Shown here piece by piece: positions 39,170 to 47,234 of a stretch of DNA of 64,000 nucleotides (position 1 is its first letter; every line of letters begins with the position of its first letter). The notes under the pieces are model-generated. The model worked only from the letters and a program-made list of their open reading frames with translations, was not told the DNA's origin and did not search any database. The stretch comes from Candidatus Enterenecus merdae (GTDB lineage: Bacteria > Bacillota > Clostridia > Oscillospirales > Oscillospiraceae), in the NCBI GenBank assembly GCA_018716385.1, contig DVJZ01000044.1, forward strand, positions 1-64,000, written 5' to 3'. Position numbers and translations under genes: made by a program.

Positions 39170-40006
39170 ATGAGTTTTCAAGTCGTTGTAGATAGCTGCT
39201 GCGACCTCACCCTGCAGCAGCGCTCCTCTGGACTGTACACCAATGTGCCGCTGACCATCCAGGTGGGATCAGCTCAGTACCGGGACGACGCGTCGCTGGA
39301 CACTGCGCTGCTGGCCGACGCCATGGCCCGATGCGACCAGGCCGCCCACACCGCCTGCCCCTCCCCGGGGGACTATCTGGCCGCCTATGAGGCCGCGCAG
39401 GGCGACGTCTATGTGGTCACCCTCTCCGCCCTGCTCTCCGGATCCCACAACAGCGCCTGGCAGGCGGCCCAGCTCTTTCAGGAACAGCATCCGGAGCGGC
39501 ACATCCATGTCTTCAACTCCTGCTCTGCCTCCGCCGGACAGACGCTGGTTGCCCAGCGGGTGGCCGACCTGGCCGGGCAAGGTCTGTCTTTCACCCAGGT
39601 GGTGGCCCAAACCGACCGGTATATCGCCGAACTGAACACGCTATTCGTGCTGGAGAACCTGGATACCCTGCGCAAGGCGGGCCGGCTGAACCGGACCCAG
39701 GCGCTGATCACTGGCGCGCTGCGGGTCAAGCTGGTCATGGGGTCCACCCCCGAAGGGGAGATCCGCAAGCACACCCAGGCCCTGTCCATTAAGCAGGCCC
39801 TGAGCAAATTGACCGACTTGATGGCCCAAGACCGGCTCCATCGGGGCAAGACGCTGTGCATCTCCCACTGCCTGTGCCCCAAGCGGGCAGACTATCTGCG
39901 GGATCTGGCCCAGCGGCGCTGCGCCTTCTCCCGCATCCTGATCACCGAGACCAGGGGCATCAGCACCTTTTACGCCAACCGCGGCGGCATCGTGGCCGCC
40001 TACTGA
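39170..40006 (+). CDS. DegV family (fatty-acid-binding) protein
   Basis: VVVDSCCDLTLQQ..VPLTIQVG; TLSALLSGSHNSAWQAAQLF; LENLDTLRKAGRLNRTQALITGALRVKLVM; RBS taggag before ATG. Confidence 0.92.
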   Translation: MSFQVVVDSCCDLTLQQRSSGLYTNVPLTIQVGSAQYRDDASLDTALLADAMARCDQAAHTACPSPGDYLAAYEAAQGDVYVVTLSALLSGSHNSAWQAAQLFQEQHPERHIHVFNSCSASAGQTLVAQRVADLAGQGLSFTQVVAQTDRYIAELNTLFVLENLDTLRKAGRLNRTQALITGALRVKLVMGSTPEGEIRKHTQALSIKQALSKLTDLMAQDRLHRGKTLCISHCLCPKRADYLRDLAQRRCAFSRILITETRGISTFYANRGGIVAAY

Positions 40007-40049
40007 GTCCGTCCCGGCCGTCCGGGCCGGCCAGAGGAGAGAGATACCA

Positions 40050-40613
40050 ATGAGAAAGCTCCATCTTCCCGCCATCCCTCACATCGGGATGCGCACCATC
40101 AAGACCGCCGTGGCGGTCACCCTGTCCTATCTGATCTTTGTCCCCTTCGGCCTGCTGTACAACAAGAGCTATCCGGGTGTGCTGGGCTACCTGGGGCCCC
40201 TATACGCCTGCATCCCCTGCGTGGTGTGTATGCAAAGCTCGCTGGAGCAGACCCTTCAGGTGGGGCTGGCCCGGTTCCTGGGGGTGCTGGTAGGGGCGGT
40301 CATCGGCGCGCTGATGATCCTGATCCCGGAGTCGCTGTTCTCCTTCTGGGCCTTCCAGGCAGTGCTGCTGGGGCTGTCCTGTGTGGTAGGCATCTGGATC
40401 TGCACCCTGCTGCACCAGCCCGCGGCGTGCACCATGGCCTGTGTGCTCCCCTGCGTCATCGTCCTGTCCAGCGGTTTGAGCGGCGAGGAACGTTACTATT
40501 ATGCCCTGGCCCGGGTGCTGGAAACCATCGTGGGCGTCTCCATGGCCTTCCTGGTCAACGCCGCCCTGCCTGCCCGGCCCGCCGCGCCCCCGGAAGAGCC
40601 GCCCCAGCCATAA
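40050..40613 (+). CDS. FUSC-like / aromatic acid exporter family membrane protein
   Basis: IGMRTIKTAVAVTLSYLIFVPFG; multiple TM; ARVLETIVGVSMAFLVNAALP. Confidence 0.8.
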   Translation: MRKLHLPAIPHIGMRTIKTAVAVTLSYLIFVPFGLLYNKSYPGVLGYLGPLYACIPCVVCMQSSLEQTLQVGLARFLGVLVGAVIGALMILIPESLFSFWAFQAVLLGLSCVVGIWICTLLHQPAACTMACVLPCVIVLSSGLSGEERYYYALARVLETIVGVSMAFLVNAALPARPAAPPEEPPQP

Positions 40614-40742
40614 GTATTTGGACCCGCTACACCGCTGCCTGCCATCAGGCGGCGGTTTTTTCTATCATGAAACAACATAGGCCGTCCACCCTTTGTGTGG
40701 ACGGCCTATGGTTTTCAACTGGTTTGCGCCTTGGCCCCGGGG

Positions 40743-41567
40743 TCAGCCCCCCAGCTCCCCGCTGCGCCGCCAGGCAGCCAGCACCGCGTCCATGGCCGCG
40801 GCCCGGAAGCCTGCCCGCTCCAACGCGGCCACCCCCGCGATGGTGGAACCGCCGGGGGAGCACACCTCGTCCTTGAGCACACCGGGGTGCTTGCCCCGCT
40901 CCAGGGCCATGGCGCAGGTGCCCAGCACCATCCGGAAGGCATACTCCATGGCCAGCGCCCTGGGCAGCCCTGCCAGCACCCCTCCGTCAGCCAGCCCCTC
41001 CAGAAACAGGCAGGCAAAGGCGGGCCCACAGCCGGCCAGGGCGGAAAAGGCATCCATCTGCCCCTCCGGGATGCGGGTGACCAGGCCCGACTGGCTCAGG
41101 ATCCGCTCCACCTGGGCCAGCGCCTCCTCCCCGGCTCCCTCCGGGGCGCACAGGGCGGTCACCCCCTGGCCCACCCCCACGCAGGTGTTGGGCATCAGAC
41201 GCAGAACGAGCGGGCTATACCCCGCGCCCTGGGCAAAGCGGGAAAGGTCGGCCAGGCGCAGGCCCGCCGCCACCGACACCAGCACCTTCTCCTGCCCCGC
41301 CTCATGGCAGCGCCGGAGGGTGGGGGCCAGCTGTTCCAGCACCCCCTGCATCATCTGGGGCTTGACGCACAGGAAGATGTAATGGGCCTGCTCCACCGCC
41401 CGGTCGTTGTCCGGCGCGGCGGCACAGCCCAGCTCCTGGGCCAGGGCCTGTGCCTTGCCGGCGGTGCGGTTTGTCAGCACCACCTCATCCGGACCAATGG
41501 CCCGGCAGGCCGCCCGTGCCAAGGCCCCTCCCATGTTCCCGGTCCCGATAAACGCGGCTGTCTTCAT
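40743..41567 (-). CDS. proC: Pyrroline-5-carboxylate reductase
   Basis: AAFIGTGNMGGALARA; VLRLMPNTCVGVGQGVTALC; ALAGCGPAFACLFLEGLADGGV; EVCSPGGSTIAGVAALE. Confidence 0.95.
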   Translation of the reverse strand: MKTAAFIGTGNMGGALARAACRAIGPDEVVLTNRTAGKAQALAQELGCAAAPDNDRAVEQAHYIFLCVKPQMMQGVLEQLAPTLRRCHEAGQEKVLVSVAAGLRLADLSRFAQGAGYSPLVLRLMPNTCVGVGQGVTALCAPEGAGEEALAQVERILSQSGLVTRIPEGQMDAFSALAGCGPAFACLFLEGLADGGVLAGLPRALAMEYAFRMVLGTCAMALERGKHPGVLKDEVCSPGGSTIAGVAALERAGFRAAAMDAVLAAWRRSGELGG

Positions 41568-41629
41568 GGCGATCCCAACTTTCTGATGATTTATTTCATC
41601 CTACCACGTCTGCCCCTCCCTGACAAGGG

Positions 41630-43327
41630 TCACTTCAGCAGGGAGCGGTTGATGGCGTTCAGGATCGCCCGCAAGGAGGCCCGGTTGATGTTATGGCTCT
41701 TGCCCACGCCGAACACATCCTCCCCCTGGGGATTTTTCAGATGGATGTAGCACACCGCCTGGGTGTCTGAACCAGAGGAGACGGCGTGCTCCTGATAATC
41801 CACAAACTGATAGCCGTCGATGGCCCCCTGGGGCAGGCCGTGCAGGGCGTTGAAGAAGGCGTCAATGGGGCCGTTGCCTTCCCCGCTGGCCGCCATGGTC
41901 TTGCCCTGGTAGCCGATCTCTCCCTGGAACTTCACCCAGCTGGCGTCCCCGTGGCGGGCGTCCTCCTGGAAGGTATGGCGCACCAGCTGGTAGGTCTTGG
42001 GGGCAGAGAGGTACTCCCGGTCAAACAGGTCGAAGATCTGCTGGGGCTGAAGCTCCCGGCCCACCCGGTCGCTCTCCCGCTGCACGATGGCGCCAAACTC
42101 CCCGTGCATGGCCTTAGGCAGGTCGTAGCCGAAGGTGTGCTGCATGACAAAGGCCGCCCCACCCTTGCCCGACTGGGAGTTGATGCGGATGATGGGCTCA
42201 TACTGCCGGCCCACGTCCGCCGGGTCGATGGGCAGATAGGGCACCTCCCACAGATCCGTGCCGCTGCACTCCATGTATTGGAAGCCCTTGTTGATGGCGT
42301 CCTGGTGGCTGCCCGAAAAGGCGGTGAACACCAGCTCACCCGCATAGGGCTGGCGCTTGCCCACCTCCATCTTGGTGCATCGCTCATACATCTCCCGGAT
42401 CCGGTTGATGTCGTGCAGGTCCAGCTGGGGATCCACCCCCTGGCTCCACAGATTCATAGCCAGGGTGACCAGGTCCACGTTGCCCGTGCGCTCCCCGTTG
42501 CCAAACAAGGTGGCCTCCACCCGCTCCGCCCCCGCCAGCAGCCCCAGCTCGGCGGTGGCCACGCCGGTACCCCGGTCGTTGTGGGGGTGCAGGGAGATGA
42601 TGGCCCGCTCCCTTCCAGGCAGCTTGCGCAGGAAGTACTCCAGCATATCGGCAAACTGGTTGGGCATGCAGTTCTCCACTGTGGTGGGCAGGTTGAGGAT
42701 GACGGGGCGCTCAGGGGTGGCATGCAGGTGGTCCAGCACAGCCGCGCAGATCTGGGCGGCATAGTCCATCTCGGTGCCCATAAAGGACTCCGGAGAGTAC
42801 TCGTAGCGCAGGTTCATCCCGCCGGCGATCACCGGCTGGGCCATCTCATAGATCAGGTCGGCCGCGTCGGTGGCTATCTTGGTGATGGCGTCGCAGTCGG
42901 CATGGAAGACCACCTTGCGCTGGAGGGTGGAGGTGGAGTTGTAGAAGTGCAGGATCACGTTCTTGGCCCCGTCGATGGCCTCAAAAGTGCGGCGGATCAG
43001 GTGCTCCCGGGCCTGGACCAGCACCTGGATGGTCACATCGTCAGGGATATGTCCCCCCTCGATGAGCGCCCGGCAGATCTCATACTCCGTCTCCGAGGCA
43101 GAGGGGAAACCGATCTCGATCTCCTTGACCCCGATGTCCACCAGGGTGTGGAAATACTCCAGCTTCTCCTGGTGGTTCATCGGGTCGATCAGGGCCTGGT
43201 TGCCGTCCCGCAGGTCCACCGAGCACCAGATGGGCGCCTTTGAGATGGTTTGGTCCGGCCAGGTCCGGCCCTGGATGGGCTGAGGCTGGAAAGGGATATA
43301 CTTCTGGAATCCTGGCTTCAGGTTCAT
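41630..43327 (-). CDS. leuA: 2-isopropylmalate synthase
   Basis: KAPIWCSVDLRDGNQALIDPMNHQEKLEYFHTLVDIGVKEIEIGFPSASETEYE; ISLHPHNDRGTGVATAELGLLAGAERVEATLFGNGERTGNVDLVTLAMNLWSQG. Confidence 0.96.
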   Translation of the reverse strand: MNLKPGFQKYIPFQPQPIQGRTWPDQTISKAPIWCSVDLRDGNQALIDPMNHQEKLEYFHTLVDIGVKEIEIGFPSASETEYEICRALIEGGHIPDDVTIQVLVQAREHLIRRTFEAIDGAKNVILHFYNSTSTLQRKVVFHADCDAITKIATDAADLIYEMAQPVIAGGMNLRYEYSPESFMGTEMDYAAQICAAVLDHLHATPERPVILNLPTTVENCMPNQFADMLEYFLRKLPGRERAIISLHPHNDRGTGVATAELGLLAGAERVEATLFGNGERTGNVDLVTLAMNLWSQGVDPQLDLHDINRIREMYERCTKMEVGKRQPYAGELVFTAFSGSHQDAINKGFQYMECSGTDLWEVPYLPIDPADVGRQYEPIIRINSQSGKGGAAFVMQHTFGYDLPKAMHGEFGAIVQRESDRVGRELQPQQIFDLFDREYLSAPKTYQLVRHTFQEDARHGDASWVKFQGEIGYQGKTMAASGEGNGPIDAFFNALHGLPQGAIDGYQFVDYQEHAVSSGSDTQAVCYIHLKNPQGEDVFGVGKSHNINRASLRAILNAINRSLLK

Positions 43328-43366
43328 GGCGAGTCCTCCTTTGGCTCATACGGGGGACAAGCGAAC

Positions 43367-43632
43367 ACGCCCCCGACTGCAAATCGTCAGGGGCGTGAGA
43401 TCACGCGGTACCACCCTTATTCCGCCCCGGGTTACCCAGGGGCGCTCAACGGCCTCCAACAAGGCCTTGACCTGTAACGGGATCAACCCGTCCGCCCCTA
43501 CTACGCGTCACGGTTCGGGACGGCGGCTCCGGGATCAGCATCCGTGTGGGCCTCCGCGCCGGTTCGCACCTGCCACCGGCTCTCTGCATCGGGGGATCCC
43601 GCACCTTCTTCCCATCCACGCCTTTAATTGGC
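43367..43632 (-). promoter_or_regulatory. T-box riboswitch leader of leuA
   Basis: Minus strand has AAGGGTGGTACCGCGTGA T-box sequence; specifier context GGATG-CTG-ATCCCGGAGCCGCC; terminator CACGCCCCTGACG..CGGGGGCGTG. Confidence 0.9.
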
Positions 43633-43635
43633 TCT

Positions 43636-43664
43636 ATTCTAATGGAGCACAGCGGCGTTGTCAA
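43636..43664 (-). promoter_or_regulatory. SigA-type promoter for the leuA T-box transcript
   Basis: TTGACA-17 nt-TAGAAT on the minus strand. Confidence 0.8.
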
Positions 43665-43688
43665 GGGGTGAGGCAGGAGAATTTTTCG

Positions 43689-43717
43689 TTGACAAACCCC
43701 ATTGTCTATGGTAAGAT
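43689..43717 (+). promoter_or_regulatory. SigA-type promoter for the tRNA-Ser pair
   Basis: TTGACA-17 nt-TAAGAT; divergent from the leuA promoter. Confidence 0.8.
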
Positions 43718-43745
43718 AATGCTCGCATTTAAGCTCCCCCTATCT

Positions 43746-43832
43746 GGAGAGATGTCCGAGTGGTTTAAGGAGCCGGTCTTGAAAACCGGTGACCCGCAAG
43801 GGCCGTGGGTTCGAATCCCACTCTCTCCGCCA
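43746..43832 (+). tRNA. tRNA-Ser (anticodon UGA)
   Basis: ggagaga acceptor, cggtctTGAaaaccg anticodon arm, long variable arm, gggTTCGAATccc T arm, encoded CCA. Confidence 0.95.
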
Positions 43833-43871
43833 AAGTCAAATCGGCTGCCTGTCAGCGTTCCCATTCTGCCT

Positions 43872-43962
43872 GCGGAAGTACCCAAGAGGCCGAAGGGGCT
43901 CCCCTGCTAAGGGAGTAGGCGGTGAAAGCCGCGCGAGGGTTCAAATCCCTCCTTCCGCGCCA
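43872..43962 (+). tRNA. tRNA-Ser (anticodon GCU)
   Basis: gcggaag acceptor, ctcccctGCTaagggag anticodon arm, long variable arm, gggTTCAAATccc T arm, encoded CCA. Confidence 0.95.
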
Positions 43963-44008
43963 ACAAAACCCCGAATCCGTTATATCCCAACGGATTCGGG
44001 GTTTTGTT
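43962..44008 (+). terminator. Terminator after the tRNA-Ser pair
   Basis: aacaaaaccccgaatccgtt-atatccc-aacggattcggggttttgtt, near-perfect 20-bp stem. Confidence 0.85.
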
Positions 44009-44096
44009 AGTTTACCGCTCTTGACTTGGAAAGATGTGCCCAAACACACTGCAATATAACTTATAGTTAGCAGTATAGTTAGCTCTCTTATTGCCC

Positions 44097-44504
44097 CTAC
44101 AAATCTGTTTTGATGCCCGATTTTTTGTCGGGCCAGTTGTTGTTTTTACTCAGGTTCTCAATCACACTCTTTGCCAGCGCTACACCCACGGTACCCAATA
44201 GCTCCGTAACCACATATCTCCCTAACGTCTCCGCTATCTGATCCGCCCCTGTGACGGCCAAGTATAGCACGCCCCACATCACGCAGGTTCCGTTGACAAT
44301 CAGCCATGCCACGATGACATGAGAAAAAGTGAGGATGTCTCTCTCGTTGAGCCAATACAGCAACCAGCCCAAAAAGGCTCCCGAAACCAGCGCTACCAGC
44401 GTGAACAGCAGGCGCACCCCACCATAATTGAGTGCATACAGGATGCCTGCACTTGCTGCTATGTAAGCTCCTACCAGCGCCAGCGTAGATGCCCGGATCT
44501 TCAT
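44097..44504 (-). CDS. Prophage membrane protein, function unknown
   Basis: Three to four hydrophobic helices; start overlaps the endolysin stop (translationally coupled). Confidence 0.65.
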   Translation of the reverse strand: MKIRASTLALVGAYIAASAGILYALNYGGVRLLFTLVALVSGAFLGWLLYWLNERDILTFSHVIVAWLIVNGTCVMWGVLYLAVTGADQIAETLGRYVVTELLGTVGVALAKSVIENLSKNNNWPDKKSGIKTDL

Positions 44505-45328
44505 TTGTACTGATCTGGATCCTTGCCGGCCGCACGAATCGCCTCGTCATATACGCCGGCGCGATAGTTAAAGACCAGCATCCTGATCATATCGTGGGAT
44601 AGGTCAATCACATCATTGTTCCCATCTGGATCAGAGCCATCTCCGTTGATGATCCCAGCATCCATCAGGGCGCCAATAATCCCCCGGAAATCGCTGCCCT
44701 CCGGGATGTCACTCAACCGCTCATACCTCGCTGCCATATCTTCATCATCCTCCTCAAGATTGTCTGTGTAGTCCACCCAGGGCAGCTTCCCGTGGCTGGT
44801 CCATTGCCTCTGTCCTACAGTGCCAGATTTTTGCTGTTTTGAGACGTTGGAACAGGTGGACAATTGCACTCCCCAATGCCATTTGGGAGTAGCCTCTGCC
44901 ACCACTCCATCTCCCACATAGATGCCAATATGGCCGGGCATATACACCACTTCGCCGGGCTCAATGCTGGAGAAATCCGTAGATACCTCAGCGCAGCTCT
45001 TGATCATCACCCCAGCGTCAATGTCCGGCAGACCGTTACAGGCGTATCCAGCTCCGCCATAGGTGCGGCTCATATCACCGCTCCAGCCCCACAGGATGCC
45101 CTTGATCAGCCCCACGCAGTCGAAGATAAACCCCTTGTCCTTGATGGCATAGGCGTAGGACAGCCACTGCTTGTTGGTCTGGGCATGACTGCCGTTGGTG
45201 GTGGCCCGGGTAATCATCTTATCCGTACAGGGCCATCCCCATGGGCCTAGCATGTAGGTGGTCTTGTACTGGGTCGCGATTTCTCGGGCCTTTGCCACGA
45301 AGGCCCCAGAAGTCATAATCTTAGCCAT
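44501..45328 (-). CDS. Phage endolysin, NlpC/P60-like
   Basis: FIFDCVGLIKGILWGW nucleophile Cys motif; EPGEVVYMPGHIGIYVGDGVVAEAT His motif; located in the lysis region. Confidence 0.85.
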   Translation of the reverse strand: MAKIMTSGAFVAKAREIATQYKTTYMLGPWGWPCTDKMITRATTNGSHAQTNKQWLSYAYAIKDKGFIFDCVGLIKGILWGWSGDMSRTYGGAGYACNGLPDIDAGVMIKSCAEVSTDFSSIEPGEVVYMPGHIGIYVGDGVVAEATPKWHWGVQLSTCSNVSKQQKSGTVGQRQWTSHGKLPWVDYTDNLEEDDEDMAARYERLSDIPEGSDFRGIIGALMDAGIINGDGSDPDGNNDVIDLSHDMIRMLVFNYRAGVYDEAIRAAGKDPDQYK

Positions 45329-45620
45329 CCTTTCCACCCCAATTCATTACCTCCCGCAGCTTATCAAACCCGAACATGGCGGCGTAGGCCACGGCAAACC
45401 CCGCCACGATCAGTCCTACCACCAGATACCAGGTGATGGACACCGTCTTGATCTGACAGTAGGCAATTCCGGCCGCCACAGTCAAGACCATAGCCACGAT
45501 CACTGCCACTACATTGGTAGGCATCTTGTCCCAGGTCACTCGTTTGACCACCTGGGTGACGATGTTGGTCAGGGCCACCAGCAGACCAATGACCGGTAGC
45601 AATACAGCAAGATTTTCCAT
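45321..45620 (-). CDS. Putative phage holin
   Basis: Small protein with about 3 TM helices immediately upstream of the endolysin. Confidence 0.7.
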   Translation of the reverse strand: MENLAVLLPVIGLLVALTNIVTQVVKRVTWDKMPTNVVAVIVAMVLTVAAGIAYCQIKTVSITWYLVVGLIVAGFAVAYAAMFGFDKLREVMNWGGKDG

Positions 45621-45633
45621 TGATATATCCTCC

Positions 45634-45972
45634 TCATTCGCTCATCAAGGCGTGTACGCCTTGTTTGTTTAAAAATTCTTTCTGTTCATGCTTGATACGG
45701 GTCGCGTATTTCAGCGCGGCTTCCATATCTCCGTTGGTATGCCCCCGCTGCATGGCGTGGGCAGTCGCCTCACCCAGTGCGATGGCCGCCTGGTTCCCCT
45801 GCACAAGCAACACCAAAAAATCCTGCTGGGCCTTGGCTCGGGCCTCCTGTTCCTTGTCCCTTGCCTCGACCGATTTCTTCAGGCGCCAAACAAACAGCCC
45901 CAGGATAGTGCTTGGGATACCCATGGCCGCGATAAACGTCGCCGCAAGCGCCCCGAGATCCATCTGGACCAT
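45634..45972 (-). CDS. Prophage membrane-anchored lysis-region protein
   Basis: MVQMDLGALAATFIAAMGIPSTILGLFVWRLKKSVEARDKEQ: one TM helix then coiled coil, next to holin. Confidence 0.6.
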   Translation of the reverse strand: MVQMDLGALAATFIAAMGIPSTILGLFVWRLKKSVEARDKEQEARAKAQQDFLVLLVQGNQAAIALGEATAHAMQRGHTNGDMEAALKYATRIKHEQKEFLNKQGVHALMSE

Positions 45973-45988
45973 TGGATTCACCCCCTCA

Positions 45989-46441
45989 TCAAAAATTAAG
46001 CATCCAGGTGTAATGCGGCTTTTTGCCACCCGACACGGCCCAGCGCAACCAGTCAAAGCTCGGCACGAACACAAGACATAGTCCCACCCACAGGGCGGAA
46101 AATTGCGGGCATATCTGCCCCAGGAAGTTTAGGGGCAGATGGGAGTAGTCCCATATGTCAAGCCCCAGCCAGATATTGAGCACAACCCCGGCAACCAGCT
46201 CCACGGCTGTCACAAGGGCAGCACAGGCCACCGCCTGGAGCCATATGGGCCAATCCCACGGCGCTTCCGCCCCGCACCGCTCTATTGGGATACACAGGAT
46301 CACCGCCACCACCAGCATCGTCCAGCTAATCCGCTCCGGGTGCCCCCCTATGGATTTCCACGCAACCTCAAACAGGAAATAGACCGCCCCGCCCCATGTC
46401 CACAGGAGCATGGAAAGGACGTACCGTCCCGCCCTATCCAT
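45989..46441 (-). CDS. Multi-TM prophage protein resembling the putative ABC-transporter type IV permease family
   Basis: LWTWGGAVYFLFEVAWKSIGGHPERISWTMLVVAVI..VTAVELVAGVVLNIWLGLDIWDYSHLPLNFLGQICPQFSALW. Confidence 0.7.
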   Translation of the reverse strand: MDRAGRYVLSMLLWTWGGAVYFLFEVAWKSIGGHPERISWTMLVVAVILCIPIERCGAEAPWDWPIWLQAVACAALVTAVELVAGVVLNIWLGLDIWDYSHLPLNFLGQICPQFSALWVGLCLVFVPSFDWLRWAVSGGKKPHYTWMLNF

Positions 46442-47099
46442 TTTGAGCGGTGGACAGGATCTGCGCCATGTTGGCCGCAAGATCCTCCGGCATCCCTTCG
46501 TCGGTGTAGGTAATGCCGTTGACTTCTTCGATGGTCTCAGCCCGTCTCGCCCAGGTAAGGAGATGGTTGCACAGCGTCGTGTGATACAGCTTGTGCGCGA
46601 TGGAGGCGGCGGAAATTGCGTTGATCTCCAGGGCGGTAAACATCCGGCACAGCTCCCCGTCTGCATGGTATGGATAGCCGGGTGCGCCGGCCTGGATCGC
46701 GCTGTGCGCCGCAGTCAGATTGATCTGGTCAGTCTCTGCCAGGCTGAAATGCTCCATCCCCTGGGTGGTCTCCACGTCCATCCCGGCCACGATGGCCGCA
46801 TTGCAGGCGGCGGACAGCTCCGCCGCTTTCTTAGCCTTGGCCTCGTCGATAGGGTCAGGCTGTGTACTCTTCCACGCCTCCCACGCTTCCATGTTGGGGA
46901 CGTAGCTGGCCACGGTGGCCGGTGTCTCCTCGTAGGCTGCGTTGATAGCCAACAAAACATAGCCGCCGTACTGGTAAAATGTATCGGTCTCCAGACTGTC
47001 TGGCCACACCGCCATGCCCTCCGGCACATTTGTGGTGCTGACCTCCTGAATGGGCGGATAGGCTCCGCTGGGATTTGGTGTGCTGCGGATCAGTTTCAT
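46434..47099 (-). CDS. DUF4376-like / tail-fibre-assembly-like protein
   Basis: Follows tail fibre; MKLIRSTPNPSGAYPPIQEV..PDPIDEAKAKKAAELSAACNAAIVAGMDVETTQGMEHFSLAETDQINL. Confidence 0.7.
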   Translation of the reverse strand: MKLIRSTPNPSGAYPPIQEVSTTNVPEGMAVWPDSLETDTFYQYGGYVLLAINAAYEETPATVASYVPNMEAWEAWKSTQPDPIDEAKAKKAAELSAACNAAIVAGMDVETTQGMEHFSLAETDQINLTAAHSAIQAGAPGYPYHADGELCRMFTALEINAISAASIAHKLYHTTLCNHLLTWARRAETIEEVNGITYTDEGMPEDLAANMAQILSTAQNG

Positions 47100-47132
47100 T
47101 TATATCACCTCGATGAAAGGATTTGAAAAATT

Positions 47133-47234
47133 ATGACTTACGGATATATCAGAGTTAGTATGGGAAAGTAAACCGTGGAAAACCGGCGCTTTGAGATCCT
47201 GCGCTTCGCGGGAAAACTTAGGCACAAAATCGAG
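47133..47234 (+). pseudogene. 5' remnant of a Mpi-type serine recombinase/DNA invertase
   Basis: RBS-like aaagga, then ATG: MTYGYIRVSMGK*TVENRRFEILRFAGKLRHKIE; matches the MxYGYIRVSTDKQTVENQRFEI... N-terminus with an in-frame TAA at the KQ position and truncation at the tail-fibre stop. Confidence 0.85.

Noticed and set aside
41786-43243. 485-aa plus-strand ORF opposite leuA
   Set aside because: Antisense shadow of leuA.
43852-44049. 65-aa minus-strand ORF across tRNA-Ser(GCU)
   Set aside because: Spurious translation of a tRNA gene and its terminator.
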